Source of the DNA: Ephydatia muelleri
Taxonomy: Eukaryota; Porifera; Demospongiae; Spongillida; Spongillidae
Reading direction: 5' to 3'
Assembly: GCA_013339895.1 (NCBI GenBank)
Contig: JABACO010000003.1
Coordinates: 7,026,012 to 7,090,011 of the forward strand
DNA length: 64,000 nt
The position numbers and the translations under genes are program-made. Below are positions 40,749 through 53,789 of this stretch, one piece after another (position 1 is the first letter of the stretch; every line of letters starts with the position of its first letter). The notes under the pieces are model-generated. The model was not told the DNA's origin. It was given only the letters and a program-made list of their open reading frames with translations, and made no database searches.

Positions 40749-41321
40749 GGCCGAGCGTTTCGATACGAAAGAGCGAGGGAGAGCCCGATATGGTTACTGC
40801 CAGCTTCTGGCCTGATACAAAAGTACGATAGTCCCAGACTAGTACCGTAGGTCTCGACTGCCAAGAGGGACACTATGATGTCGATCGTCATGGACACTTT
40901 TGACCTATATAGTGTGTTCCTTATCGTGTTCGTTTAGCCTTCTTGCAGCTCGATGAATGAAGCGCGAAGGCTAATAGGCACGTGCACTGATACAAAACAT
41001 AGATATTTGCAAATGGCACTTTTCAGTACAGTTGCGACCTACGTAGGCATTTCAGCCCTACCTAGATCGATTAACATCAAATCTGCACGTGCCGTATTTT
41101 GAATCTTTGTCTGCATACATGTGTATGGCCAGGCCAGAGTCAGTAACTACACGTAAAACGCTTTAATTTTAATGCAAATCACCTTCGTGGGGCTTCAATG
41201 GAATAGCACTATCCCAATGCTTTCATTTTTTTTCTTTTAAAGAAAAGTTTTGTGTAACTCTGTAGCGCTGATCAGTCTGTCACTAGGCCAAAGCCTCTGC
41301 ATCAGGTTAAAAGCATACTAT

Positions 41322-41356
<35 letters not shown>

Positions 41357-42310
41357 TTCTATGTTATGCCAATGCTTGCTGGCACAGGCCCAAACCCCTC
41401 CCCTGTATCTGCACAGTGTGTGGTTAGTGCAAACATGTAATGTGCATTTAAACATACACAATTTGTCCTCTTCTGCTATTGCTATTACTAACAATGAGTG
41501 TGGCTGCACCATATGTACTTCTGAATGGTGTCAGCAGTTACTGTAAGTGGCTGCACCAATGCGAGTGTTGTATTTGGCTGGATTGTAGCCACATTGCTCC
41601 ACCATACCAGGGATAGGAAGGTGGAGCGGAAGTTCTTAGATGCAAGTGGCGTCCCAACTTTGAAGTGGAAGAGGGGTGAGTGGAACAGTGGCAGCATTAT
41701 TTGTAGGCCTCCATTGCTAGAACTGCCTGCCTTTGGTACACTCAACACACCTGCCCATCTGGTTTGCTTGATGAAGAAGTGCATGCCAGCTGAGTACAGT
41801 GGAACGTAGGGGTATTTAATTAAATTTGTTGAGCCTAAGGTGGATATCCCTGGAGGTGTTGAACACTCCGGATGGTCAGTCTCAGCATTGGGATCCTGGT
41901 GCTGCTCTCCCCAGTACAAAACCAGATACAGGAGTGTCCTCGAGTAATATTTCGCCTCATCTCCATAGAAACAGTTCCAAACAGACTTTTAACACAACTC
42001 TTGATATTGAACCCTAGAAAAAAAGTACCAGGACTTTATGCATCAGACGTAAATGCCTCTACCACTAACCAAAGGTTTTGCATGAGGCCCAAAGCACACT
42101 CCACCCCCCTCCCATCATGTACATGTACTTGATTGTAAAGTTTATGGCATCAGGCACAAAAGGCCCATGCCACATACATGCACATGTAGGTAGCACATGT
42201 AGGTACTACATGTACATCAATAGTGTTTGCTTCTTAGAATTTGGTACATGGCTCAATAGCTAACATCAGATTAGGATAACCTCAGTTTACATAGCAAACA
42301 ATGCCCTTTT
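40380..42310. repeat. Dispersed repeat R, copy 1 (with insertions)
   Basis: Segments at 40380-40680, 40980-41490 and 42040-42310 match 59435-60300 in the same order (for example GGCGGTCATCTTGC, AAAATCAAGACAAAAAATTA, ACATACACAATTTG, CAGTTTACATAGCA). Two tRNA-like heads are visible on the minus strand (about 41290-41245 and 42085-42040: CTTTGG(C/T)(C/T)TAGTG). G33 (40715-40747) and C34 (41323-41356) runs interrupt it. The open frames at 41488-41919 have no recognised domain. Confidence 0.65.
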
Positions 42311-42804
42311 GTTGTTGACCTCTGAGCTGCACAAATGAATATTATATTTATTTACATGTACCTATGGGACAGCATCCAGCAAAATCAGGCTTGTAAGGTT
42401 ATAATTTTATTACTATAAAAATTTCACGTTACATAAATTTTTACCTTTCCTTTTCGTACACTTGTTCCCACACCATTTCTGTACCGGTACATACTGATTG
42501 TGTGACATGTGTGCATGTGTGCATATGTGTGTATGTGTGTGTGCATATGTGTGTATGTGTGTGTGCATGCGTGTGCATGTGTGTGTTGAAAAGTGCAAAG
42601 CAATAGAAAACTTTCCAATGCCCTTGATACTTCTAAGCTCTGAAGCCTTGCATATGGTGGCAGTGAATATTGTGCTACTTGTGTATGGCAGGACTGGGCC
42701 ACTGGAAAGTTTACATAAGCCTAGCAGCTGAATGGTAATACATGTACATGTAAGCTTAGTGTTCACATTCAACTACACCAAACTTTCTTCAAAAGCACAG
42801 ACCC

Positions 42805-43090
42805 ATAGCTACATGTACTTCACAAGCACAGCACCATGGCTATACAGCACCATCAAGCACATAGGATGATATTAAAAGGTGGGGGGGGGGGGGGGGGGGG
42901 GCCACTTTGACAAAAATAAGAATGTGGCAATGGGCCCCATGCTTCCTACAACTGTACACCACTGACCTTAGCACCACTTCACAGTCACTGCACCATGACT
43001 ATTTCACAAGCACTGCACCATAGCACTATGTCACAGGCACAGCACCGTATTAGAGGCACTGCACAATAGCACTACACTACACAATAAAGC
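42805..43090. repeat. Degenerate CAGCACCAT-type repeat with G21 run
   Basis: Irregular copies of GCACCATAGC/CAGCACCAT spaced 15-35 bp apart, interrupted by G21 at 42881-42901. Confidence 0.6.
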
Positions 43091-43306
43091 ACCAAATCAC
43101 TAATATGGAATGAAGGCCTGCTTTTCTATGGATGTTTTAATGATTTTAGAAGCTTCGTACACATGTGTTTCGCGTATGGCGCGTAGTCAAGGATCGGGGA
43201 CTTGGTTGCTCAAAGATATCAGCACACCAGCAACAACACTACACAGCAGAGTATATCACGTGACCCCCTGTAACATCGACCCGCCCACAATACACACCCC
43301 AAACTG

Positions 43307-43430
43307 TGTGTATATGTGTGTGTGCTTGTACATGTATGTACATGTGTGTGCTTGTGTGTGCTTGTGTGTGTGTGTGTGTGTGTGCGTGTGCGTGTGTGTG
43401 TGTGCGTGTGTGTGTGTGTGTGTGTCTATC
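43307..43430. repeat. (TG)n microsatellite
   Basis: TG repeats with AC/GC variants, followed by TCACCAAGATCAG. The same word follows the TG run at 44403-44513, so the two may be related. Confidence 0.9.
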
Positions 43431-43629
43431 ACCAAGATCAGGGGGGAAAGGAGGGTTAATTTGCTAGATATGTTTTAGTTGTCTACAGTAGAAGTTACAG
43501 AAGCCTCATGTGTGTACATGCATGTGTATTTGTCACAATACAGGCAACACACACAAACACAGCCCCTCCCATTTGCACATGCCATAACTAATTGACCACA
43601 ATATCACATCATGTGTGTGTGTGGTGTGT

Positions 43630-44400
43630 CAGGGGTGTAGACAGCTTTTCAAAAATGATCTGTCATTGTGTCAGACAGTTTCAACATTTGTTCGGACATG
43701 ATCTGTCATTTTTTTTTGCACAAATAACATACATGCATGCTACAGTTAGAATTGAACGATTGAACCACCACTTTCTTTTTTTTTGTTCCAATCGCAATCG
43801 GAACATGGCAGTATTGTGTTGCGTGCTTTTTGCATGGTCAGTGATGTTGCTTACTCGATGGTTGTCTGAGCCATAAATCCATGCTTCAGAAAAGTTCTTA
43901 GTTGAGCGAATATAATCTTCGAACTGCCTACAAACGGCACACCACAGCAAGTGTACTGACGTCTTGTCATCTTGATCTACATCACATTTTAACCACGATA
44001 ACGTTTGGTACTCCTTATCGTAAAAGGATTGCCACTTTTTAAAACATTGCAAAGATACTTGGCGTTTAGAACGTTTTGCCATCGTAGAGAAGATCATTAA
44101 TTAGAATATGATTTATGAATGAAGTTATTAAAGATGGTAGCGCGCGCATATAGATCTATGTACATGTATCACTATGCATGAAAAATAAACATGAGTAAAA
44201 AATAAAGGTATGCCGATGGTTGGGCCCTCTAGCGCTCTGTGTACGTATGCGCTCTCGTACGTGCAATAATTAATTGCAACTCAATAATTATGAATTTAAT
44301 TGGTGAACGGTCATTTGGACCGACGGTCGGTAATAATGATCAGTCATTGTCTATTTGTGGTCGGTTTTTGACCGATGTCCGACTGCTGTCTGCACCCCTG
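43630..44400 (-). mobile_element. Deleted hAT element with N-terminal zinc-finger remnant
   Basis: A 771-bp element with ends CAGGGGTGTAGACAGC and GCTGTCTGCACCCCTG (one mismatch). It sits in a TG-rich region and no clear 8-bp duplication is left. The minus-strand frame (MAKRSKRQ at 44082 down to 43681) encodes the N-terminal BED/TTF-like zinc finger of ZNF862-type hAT proteins: LLWCAVCRQFEDYIRS, then SNITDHAKSTQHNTAM, giving C..C and H..H ligands. The catalytic part is gone; the reading ends in a Lys-rich segment. A non-autonomous deletion product. Confidence 0.85.
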
Positions 44401-44402
44401 AC

Positions 44403-44514
<112 letters not shown>

Positions 44515-45859
44515 CACCAAGATCAGTGCCATGTTTGAGCCACTCCCTTACCACACTGGTAACGCACACACACATACACAAACAGCCTTACTCTGTTCTG
44601 GCTTCACATTTTTCACTGTTGCATTTGTGGTATTCAGGCTCAAGATAACTCAGCCATGTGTGTTCTGCCGCAGCAAAGGGCTGTTGAAATGTTGTCCATA
44701 TGTAACACACATACACACATACAATACAAACATACAAAAAATTAATTGTTTACACATACACAGATATGCATACTTGTATGAGCATGCACTATTTGTATAC
44801 CATCCCTTGAACTATTGTATTCATTGTTATTAACAAGACCTTTACATTGGTACATGTAGCAGAGAATGGTTGCAGAGAATGTCTGACAGTTTGTTTGATC
44901 TGTGTGATGCGTTTTAGTGCTTGCGTGTTGTGTCATATCGAGTAATCGCCCATACATTGGCGGTCATCTTGTGATTTATTTCAAATTGTTCACTAATAAG
45001 TTTCACTGTGATGCAGTCGACAACACATGCACAACATTCACGTTTGAGTCCGTTGCCAACTTTATACATATGTCCATATGCACATGTGCATACATTACAT
45101 TGACAAAGCCTGCTACATACCACACTGACACAATAAACCATTTGTAAATAGTCACACCGTATAACTATGGTGCCTTCACATGAGTACACTAGCTACGGTG
45201 CCTTCACAGCGGTAACTGAATATACATGTAAGTACGCAAGGTAGCTAAATATTACAATAAAACACAAAGCATGCAGTGCATGGTAAGAAATGACTGACAT
45301 TATTGCAATTACCAAGTTGAGAGATGTACAATGCCTAGGCCTACGTAAGTCATTGCCTTGCACATGCATTTTATATTTATTTCACCTGAAAGATTGCAAC
45401 GGCGTTTTGCTGGTGGTGGATGTTGCAACGCAGCGCCAGACAGCAGAATAAAATACGCTACCACGCCGTTGACGCTGCTATCAGCTTCTTTGATACTCGA
45501 TAAATCGGTGCGCATTTTCTAGAATTAAAACACATGCATGTAGCCGTATTACTATTGGGGCCAATAGTAGCTCCGGCCACACCTATACTAGTAGTTGTAC
45601 TTCAGTTACTTAGATAAACTACCAACGTAACAGCCTAACAGCAATACAATTATGAAATGGGCCCGGCGATGTTTACAAAAGATCCGGAACGTATGGGTAC
45701 GATAACGTACATTTATATGTAGGCTACTCAACTGGTAGCAACAAACCTTGTTACGTAGCGCTAGGAGGCGTGCAGAATCGATTTCAGGCCCGATTTCATA
45801 CTGTATAAAACTGGTACAGCTAGGGAGATACTCATTTGCCTTGTCCCGCGCGTGAGTCG

Positions 45860-46335
45860 ATTTTGAGGGCACGAGACGGAGACAACAATCCGATTCGATA
45901 TAGGATACTTCTTTCAATTATGGAAGCCGATTTTTAAATACAAAGACCCAATTTTCAATATATATTATAGTTCTTCGATGTACTAGCTACATGTTTTTCC
46001 TTTGGCAAATTGGCGAATCGTAAAGGTATTGACACAAATGGTCATAGAATTTGTAATGAGAAAACGCACCCATTGACTACGTGTACGTTGAGGACAATGT
46101 TATGACAATCCTAGGGAAGCGACGCCTTAAATAGGAAAAATACGGCGACCCCACTAAAAATCATGGCAAATGTAGTGTACTAACAATCCCCTTTGGCAAA
46201 TGCTGAGAAAAATCTGGTGTGCTTGGTATTAAAGTACCCCATACATGTCTATGGGAAGTTATACGGGAATATTCGGTGATTCGCAAACCGCGAATTAATT
46301 AGCTTTCCCTTTGACCGCTCATTTCTGGATATGGT
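45860..46335. repeat. Dispersed repeat S, copy 1
   Basis: Matches 61180-61630 in the same orientation (for example GGGCACGAGACGG, CACTAACAATC/GTACTAACAATC, CAAACCGCGAATTAAT). Copy 2 also lies about 1 kb after a copy of repeat R, so R and S may be parts of one larger family. Confidence 0.65.
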
Positions 46336-46504
46336 ATTTCATTCATGTATTTATGTATTCCAATATTGTTATCATTATTTTTTTAACATGTAAATTATTT
46401 GATATATATGTTCATTAATAGGATTGTATATACAATATGATACAAGAATACAACACACTAATAATTCATACAATACATATGTATGAATTATGGCTACAGT
46501 TCAA

Positions 46505-46615
46505 TAAACTTTAAGATGGGAGCCACCTGGAAAGGATTGCTGTCGCATTTGCCCTCACCAGATGCAAGTTGAGCCTGCTATACAGTTCAGACAGCACAAC
46601 TGACTTTGGTTTGCG
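46505..46615 (-). mobile_element. Short 3' end of non-LTR retrotransposon
   Basis: Minus-strand codons RKPKSVVLSELYSRLNLHLV then RANATAILSRWLPS and a stop. Truncated at an ATTATTATTAT tract (46615-46627) that is the tail of the next copy. Confidence 0.82.
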
Positions 46616-46639
46616 TTATTATTATTATAAAAAAATAAA

Positions 46640-47750
46640 ACAATAAAAATAATAACAATTGAAATACATGTGATAATATACATTATAATCACAAATGCTA
46701 ATTTACTAATAGCTAAAACACCTAGCCTACCTTCAAAAAGTTTGAATTAACTGTCTCTCTTCCAATATGGGATCTAGCCCCAGACCTCAATATGCAGTGA
46801 GATGCTGAGGCAACCATAGATATCCTTGACAACTGAAGACTTGGGTCGATGTTGTCTTAGAGTCAGCAGAGTAGCCAAGCGAGAAAAAACACATTGTGCC
46901 TCTCTTCCCCAATTTCCAAATGTTTCCACGGCAAGAGGAATGCATGACCATCCGAGTGCTTGGCATCTAGCATCATTGGCTGCATGCTTCCTTGTCTCAG
47001 CAGCCAAGGCTGCTGCTCTTTCATGGATGCTGACCTCATTCAGGGTGACTGGGTAAGAGGAGAGGTGACAGTAACATCAAAGGAAGCTGGCTTAGCCCTA
47101 TCCCATCCATCAACAAGCACATCAGCTGGCCGAGTGTAATCGTGAGATCCTAAGAGCCCTCTACCAACTTCAACTTGTACAGATAGGTGGGCACGACAGC
47201 ACAAGTCAGCGATGATGTTTCACAAGAGGTTGTGTCTAATGACCACATCACCCCATGTCTGCATGAAACTGCATGGTGGCCAAGTGGGTCCAAAGCAATG
47301 TCTGGACAGAAATGGCAAGAGGATCAAGCAGTAGAGTTCATGCCAAGCCACCATTTCACCGCAGTATGGAACTCAGAAGAGTCAAGATGCAATCCAAGAC
47401 CCACAGAAGGAACAACAGACAGCCAAGAGCTAGCATGAGCAGCAGAAGAGGAAAGAAGACGTGCCTTGTTAGCAGGAGAGGAGGTCATCAAAACTGAGTG
47501 AAAAAGATGACAGTCTAATTTCTTAGACAAGGCATAGGGGAAGGAGGACAGGACATAATAGCTTCTACTGTGATGGCATCACTAAGGGATACAAGGGTGT
47601 TGAACCTTGAAATGGCACTCACTAAATGCCTATTGCTAGCACTACCGATACCTGAGAATGCTAAAGAAGAGATGAAAGCAGCACAGCAGTGGTGAGAAAG
47701 AGAACGAAAACCTAAACCTCCAAAGCTGAGGCTAAGTTGTGCTTGCAAAA
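46640..47750 (-). mobile_element. 3' fragment of non-LTR retrotransposon
   Basis: Minus-strand copy starting at QAQLSLSFGGLGFRSLSHHC (47748), continuing SPANKARLLSSSAAHASSWL, HTAVKWWLGM, a decayed zinc finger, ASFDVTVTSP, ETRKHAANDARCQALGW and CIPLAVETFGNWG, and ending near 46780. Frameshifts separate the blocks. Head to head with the plus-strand fragment that starts at 47752. Confidence 0.85.
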
Positions 47751-47751
47751 C

Positions 47752-48250
47752 CAGTAGCCTTCGATGTTACTGTTACCTCCCCACTCACTCCTGCTACTTT
47801 GCATGATGCGTGTAATTCCACAGGTGTTGCAGCTCACAAAGCAGAGTGCCGAAAGCACTCTTCCATTGACCCAAAGTGTCAGGAGCTGGGGTAGGTATGT
47901 GTTCCTTTGGCAGTGGAATCTTATGGGAACTGGGCGAAGAGGCCCAGAACACCTTCGCTAGACTAGCTTCCATCCTCTTGATCTCCCTGCACTGCCCTAA
48001 GGCAAAGGTCTTGACAGAAATTTATGGGCGGTTGAATATTCCAATAGTGAGGTCAGTAGCTAGGGCAATCCTGTCCAGAAGAGGCAATGTTCCAGGTTAA
48101 CTTATGCAAGTGAACTGTAGGCCTACATGCAGTACATACATGAAGCTCCTAGGTGTTTAGTCTAATATTATGTAATAACTAATACTGCTGCTGTGTTTTC
48201 CGTGTATGCTTGTAATCTCAATTTTATTATATAATTATATAAAATTAATG
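47752..48250 (+). mobile_element. 3' fragment of non-LTR retrotransposon (subfamily C)
   Basis: Starts in the endonuclease block (VAFDVTVTSPL), then RKHSSIDPKCQELG and, after a frame change, RLASILLISLHCPKAK, IYGRLNIPIVRS and RAILSRRG, stop near 48100. The 3' UTR matches 39255-39490 and ends in an AT-rich ATTATATAATTATAT tract. Confidence 0.85.
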
Positions 48251-48284
48251 ATAATAACAATAACCGCAATACATTTCATTTATA

Positions 48285-48660
48285 GGTTGACCCCCTACTT
48301 CGCGGAGCAATGCGTGACGTCAGCGGTAAGTGGTCCATGCAACTCACTATAAATGAGCATCCGTGCACTTGCTCTCATTGGATCTACATTTAATTTAAAT
48401 GCAATTGTACATGTGGCGGCATGAAACGATATTAAATATCTTGTTAATGAAATTAACATCAATATCGGAATTGTACTCAAAACACTGCAACATTCAATGA
48501 ATTTATCTACAGTACTCTGGACACGATCCGCGAAGTAGTCTAACCGTTTTGTGGTCAAAAGCACAATGTTGGTGTCGCACGTTTACAGCTGTGTAAGGAG
48601 GGATTTAATGGTGGAAAGATAAAATAGGACCTACCATATAACATTTTTGTTTTCTAATCC
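48285..48660 (-). repeat. Inverted copy of 28590-28905
   Basis: Reverse complement of the block at 28590-28905 with small indels. It lies directly before the direct duplication that begins at 48969. A C22 run follows at 48747-48768. Confidence 0.8.
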
Positions 48661-48968
48661 TCATTATTTCTTTCCCTCGCATGATCACCCACTGACAGAA
48701 ATAATCGAAATTGATAAATTTGTAAATAGTGTTTTTCAAGACTAAGCCCCCCCCCCCCCCCCCCCCCCATATGCATTCCACTACAATCTTCAATTGCCGT
48801 AACAAAACTGTTATCCAATCTGAATAGAGTGTATTACACTCCTGAAATTTCAGCGCGTATCCAGGAATTCAAATGTATGGAGGGGGGTCTAGCCCGTTGC
48901 AGAAAAGATTAATCTTGCTGTCTGCATTTGCCAAGTAAACCACTTACACCATGCAATAAATACAATTG

Positions 48969-51178
48969 TATCTAAATGTATAACAACGGATTTGTTGTTG
49001 ACAAAATTTAAATTTGCGAATAAGTATAGCTGTTTAAACAAATACTTTCTGCAAACGGATGCCGATTGGCGTTTTAAATAAATTGATAGTTCAGAGGCCA
49101 ATGGCGTCAGTCTGCATGTGTCAGTGTTATCTAAGTTGTGTACACCCTACATCGTATATTAATTAATCTTGCACAGCATCTCACCTCCTTCTGCTTCTCC
49201 TTCTTAACCACCCATAACTCGCTATAGGAACACTTATAAAGAATACAAATTGCACCAATAGCTTCACTGAGATTTGGTGAGCATCTTCGCAAATTGTCTC
49301 GAGCTATGTATTGGCAGTTGTGTTATAGCAACTACCATGCAAATACGATTTGGATGGTATCAAACGCTATACTCGTGTCAGTCTGACAGGACTCTAAGCA
49401 CAAGATTAGTTTAGCATTTTGTCATTACCAAACAAAAGCAAATCAGTGATGCAATCTAATGTAACGTATTTAGGATTTAAAGCCAATAGTGCTGTAAAAA
49501 GCAAAGAAACAAGGGACTAACAATTAGGGAAAATGTCATAGTCCTATATTTGGGATCGTTTCTGCGAAGAGGGGCCTAACGTCGTATACATTATAAAATT
49601 TCCAGTACGCGCAATAGAAATGTAACGCTTGCGTGGCTAATTAGAAATTCAGAGCCTTACAACTCGAAGACGGATACTGCTATTCTCAGTGCGTAAGAAG
49701 CATTGTATAGAGGGCATTTCAGACTTCTAGAATCTGAAATCTTGAAAAAACATGCATTTGGTCCCTTTTTTGCGGAAACGATCCAATTTGTAGGATATTA
49801 TGTTATTCATGTGCTTAATAGGATTATTACATTTTCTCTTATTTTAGATCCTTTGTTTACTTGCTTTTTAATTACACCATTAGTATAAATCCTATAAACC
49901 ATGCACCAACTTTCTCATAGACAATATTTTTAGTTACGTGTATAAAGTACAGCATATAGTATATTGACAAAATTGCAGTTCAAGCTACATGTAAAGTGAC
50001 AACTTAGAAACGTAATCCAAAAAAGTAACGACTTTTGGACTTCTCATCAATCCCTTGACAGTAGTCAGTGCCAGCTTCTATAAATTCAGAGCGGCTGATT
50101 ATTCCATCTTTGTTTTTATCCAGTCCATCAAAGGCTTCCGGAGCCACCGTTGGATCTATGCCATAGCTTTGCAGTAACACTCCAAACTCTTTGCTAGAGA
50201 TTACTCCATCATTATCGGTGTCGATGGCGTCAAAATATGCATCGAAAATTGCTCTGACCTTTTGCTCGTCTAAAATAACAATGAAGTTCAAAAACTAAAA
50301 CTAAAAATGCAATCTCACCTCCAAGGACACTACTTAAGCCGATGAGAAATTCGTCTTCTTTGACAGCTTCTTTTCCATTACTAATGGCCGGCCAAAAACC
50401 CAGAACATACGTTCGTACTTTCTTCCCTTGTTCCTGGTTAAGTTTTCCGCATTCAATCCACCGATTTGCCAGGATCTCGAAATCGTCAGAAGATAGTATG
50501 CCATTTTTATTAGCATCCAGACAAGAAAATTGATGCTTCATTTTTCTTTGCCAGAATGGATTTTTCATACGGTCCTCAGGCTTGACAGTTGACATTTCGG
50601 CTATAATTGTATTTGAGAATAGACCAATAATGCGCACATAGCCATTTTATAGTCTTTGATGAGGGTCGCCGTAAACATTACCTCATTCACGGGCAACGGC
50701 GTAATGTTGCGCCATAGATGCCATACAACAACCACTTTGTCGATCCACTGTAAATCGCTTTTTTCTAGTCAACAACACATTGTTCAGAGGAAAAACCTTC
50801 TTGCTTGTCAAATTCGCGGGAGTTGTTTACAGAAACATTTAAACCAACACGGAAGCACGAATTTCGCAGTATACCGCTATATGGCTTTGCCCGCGAAAGA
50901 GTTTAGTTTGTCTAGTAATTTCTATAATTTGCTTACATCACCATCTACATCAGTGAATTTCCTTGTGTCTAAAAATTATAATGACATTGTGCAACAATGT
51001 AGGGTCGCATGCCATGTCTAATAGTAAATATATACATATGGGTACTTTTGAATCAGTAACTAACCTCCATGCATATGTATATAGACATGTATGTAACCGC
51101 GGTTACCTACGGTAGCACTGTAGCCCTAAGATAAAAGTATAGTGACTTTGTCCCTCTCGGATATCAGGGCTGAGGTGC
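48969..51178. repeat. Segmental duplication, copy 2 (with intact EF-hand gene)
   Basis: Direct repeat of 29323-31281. It includes the EF-hand gene, its downstream 1 kb and part of its upstream flank. A 228-bp segment at 50681-50908 is present only in this copy. Confidence 0.9.
50004..50595 (-). CDS. Sarcoplasmic-type EF-hand calcium-binding protein, two exons, complete
   Basis: Exon 1 is 50319-50595, exon 2 is 50004-50269, with a 49-bp intron (50270-50318) having GTGAGA and TTATTTTAG ends; the phase fits. The 180-residue protein resembles sarcoplasmic calcium-binding proteins and calexcitin in length and layout: FWQRKMKHQF precedes the first EF-hand. Canonical calcium loops are at residues 27-38 (DANKNGILSSDD), 109-120 (DTDNDGVISSKE) and 143-154 (DKNKDGIISRSE); the second hand (around SNGKEAVKEDEF) lacks ligands and is probably structural. 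It is a soluble cytosolic protein by appearance. The start at 50595 is chosen because it gives the family's N-terminal length; an in-frame ATG 42 nt upstream adds only a hydrophobic stub. Its duplicate at 30320-30945 is broken. Confidence 0.9.
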
Positions 51179-52084
51179 TAGCATACCTACATGTAGATTA
51201 CTGGGATCTGCACCCGGGGCCCTGGAGGTCGCGAGACCAAACATTGCACGACATGTGGTGTTGTGATTGAACAATATAGCAACGGTCCATTTCCGCGACC
51301 AAACAACGATCCAATTCCGCTACCGTACAACAGCCCAAACGAGCATTGATCTGTCAAACCTTGCATTGACCGCAAAAAAAATAAAATCGGAAGATCATAA
51401 TAATATATATTTTATGGCATTTGCACTGACAAGAAAAGTGCTAAAAATTATGAAAGCAAAAGTAATTAGTACTTGCGGTAATTACGTAATGCAGTAAATC
51501 ATGCTTTACGTCATTGAACTAGTTAACTAATGTAAGCAAGCACTCTGTGCGCACCACGGGTGTTTCATCACATTAGGTCTCGTCCCCAACCCTTGCATTG
51601 AGACAGGGAAGCGAAGCTTTACTTACCATGGCATTAGAATGGCTTATCCTTCCTTATCCGTACAAGGTAAGCTCAGAGGGAGTAGATACTTTGGTTAGGC
51701 GTCCTTCGAGGACTAAAACGATGTAAATTGTATCTTTGTTGGAATTACATATGCGATAAGAGAGGGCTGAGACTAAATGCGCTTTATTTTGAGTTGTCCG
51801 AGTCACTACGCTTTTTTTTAGAAATCCGCGAGGCCAACTTAAAAAACTTGTTTTGAAATGTGTACTGAAGAGATGACTGTATTTGTTTCCGCTTAGGGTG
51901 TTCAGGGGCATATTTTCTTTGCGTCGTACCAACGTTTACGTAGCGAAGTGGTAGCTTGCTCACAATGCATGTATTAAATACTGTCACTTGCATGTAAACG
52001 CATAAATGACATAAATTCCATGAGTATGCACTTGAGTGCAAGCTTTATTCTTTATATTTTCTTTTTCTGCTTGTTTTTTCTGAT
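51179..52084. other. No gene recognised
   Basis: Open frames on the minus strand (51654-51932, 51784-52041) show no known motif. Confidence 0.35.
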
Positions 52085-52193
52085 TTTGGTCTGTGATGCA
52101 CTTTAGCCTCTGCACTTTGTTCACCTGACTGTAATACGCGCTGTACAGTTTATTGAAGCGGGCATGTATTGCTTCAGTGCCCTGTTCTCCCAT
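52085..52193 (-). pseudogene. Possible transposon-protein fragment
   Basis: Minus-strand codons GEQGTEAIHARFNKLYSAYY, then NKVQRLKCITDQN. The GEQG.E.IHARFN pattern resembles the C-terminal part of unnamed transposon proteins in cnidarian and sponge genomes; this is a memory-based judgement and no domain name can be given. Confidence 0.35.
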
Positions 52194-52559
52194 CAGTTAG
52201 CCCAAATCATCATTGTATGTACTCATCCATTCACTGATCTGCATTTCTAAGATATGCCTTTTAACTTTCCTCTTTGTTCCAGGAAAAGCATGGTCAAAAT
52301 GAATTCTTGTATGGAATCTGCTGTAACAAAATCCACCACTGATGTGTTAATGCATGTTCTGAACATACCAAGTGCACACTTTTCCTGTTCAGTTATACGA
52401 TTCTTATTGTATACTTGTGACAATGAGAAAACAATGACAAGGCTCTCTTGTATTTCTCACAAAGAGCAGTTGCTTCCTCAACCAATGGTGGTGAGTGCAA
52501 TGTCAATGAGGGATGTGCACATTGTGTGTGTATGTTGAGCCTGAAAGAGAAGGTTATAG

Positions 52560-53245
52560 GTAGAGGATGTGAGTATAGGTGGAGGTGTGAATGTGGGTGG
52601 AGATGTGAGTATGGGTGGAGGTATGATATAAGTATGGGTGGAGGTGTGATATGAGTATGGGTGGAGGTGGGATATGAGTATGGGTGGAGGTGTGATATGA
52701 GTATGGGTGGAGGTGTGATATGAGTATGGGTGGAGGTGGGATATGAGTATGGGTGGAGGTGTGATATGAGTATGGGTGGAGGTGTGATATGAGTATGGGT
52801 GGAGGTGTGATATGAGTATGGGTGGAGGTGTGATATGAGTATGGGTGGAGGTGTGATATGAGTATGGGTGGAGGTGTGATGGGTGGAGGTGTGATATGAG
52901 TATGGGTGGTATATGTATGGGTAAAGTGCCAGTGTGGGTTGAGATGTGAGTGGGTGGAGGTATGAGTATGAATGGCATGTGAATATGGGTAGAAATGTGG
53001 TGAGCATGGTTGGAGGTGGGAGTGTGGGTGGATATGTGAGTATGGGTGGGTATGAGTATGGGTGGAGTATGAGTATGGGTGGAGGCGGAGGTAGTGAAGG
53101 TGTGGGTATGTGTGGAGGTGTGACTATGGGTGAATGTATAAATGAGGGTGAGATGTGAGTATGGGTGGAGGTATGGATGTAGGTAGGGATATGAGTATGT
53201 GAGTATGGATGGAGGTAGTGAAGGTGTGAGTATGGGTGGAGTAGA
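52560..53245. repeat. Minisatellite, 23-bp unit
   Basis: Tandem copies of GTATGGGTGGAGGTGTGATA plus TGA, regular from about 52615 to 52910, then more degenerate units (GAGTATGGGTGGAGG) to 53245. The long minus-strand frames rich in HTHITPPPILIS are repeat artefacts. Confidence 0.97.
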
Positions 53246-53789
53246 ATGAGTCACAAGCAATTGAAGGAATTAACAATACTCTATTGATCAAGGATGGCAT
53301 GTGACTCTAAGTAAAGCCTTGTGGGGTTATCAAATGGAGCTCATTGTAGAAGGTGTGGTGCAAGACAAGTTAGCAAACACACAAAAACAAACACACACAC
53401 ACACACACACGAACATATTATCAGAGCAGTACAGCTATTATATAGATATAGGATAGCATGTACAATATTACACAATACGTATCCATATACCTTACAACTT
53501 CATGCATCATTATCATCATCCTCTTGGTATTCTTCGCTTTCACTGTCCACATACTCTCCATCTAACAAAGATGAATCGATCAGCAGGTGACATCAACTCG
53601 TCAATTGCATCATCCTCCTCCTCAAATGAGCTAGTATAAGGGAGAATTGTACACGGATTTGTTGCTGTCATTAGCTAAACGTACTGTAAGGATGAGATGT
53701 TCTTCAGGATGTATGCATTCCAGATGTTACGTACAAATTGAAAGGTTTTTTTCTTTAATACATTGTAAGTGCTATGATGGTCCGGTCGG
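53246..53789. other. No gene recognised; short (CA)n at 53388-53411
   Basis: Contains one CA microsatellite. Further 3' exon remnants of the gene at 53790-55375 could lie here but are not demonstrable. Confidence 0.35.

Noticed and set aside
41488..41919. 143-codon minus-strand and 94-codon plus-strand open frames overlapping each other
   Set aside because: Neither shows a known domain, both lie within a dispersed repeat, and overlap on opposite strands suggests chance.
52560..53245. Regular short repeats that could suggest a CRISPR array
   Set aside because: Units are contiguous 23-bp tandem repeats without unique spacers, in a eukaryotic context; it is a minisatellite.
52393..53260. Long minus-strand open frames of 204 and 260 codons
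   Set aside because: They are translations of the minisatellite (HTHITPPPILIS repeats) with no non-repetitive core.
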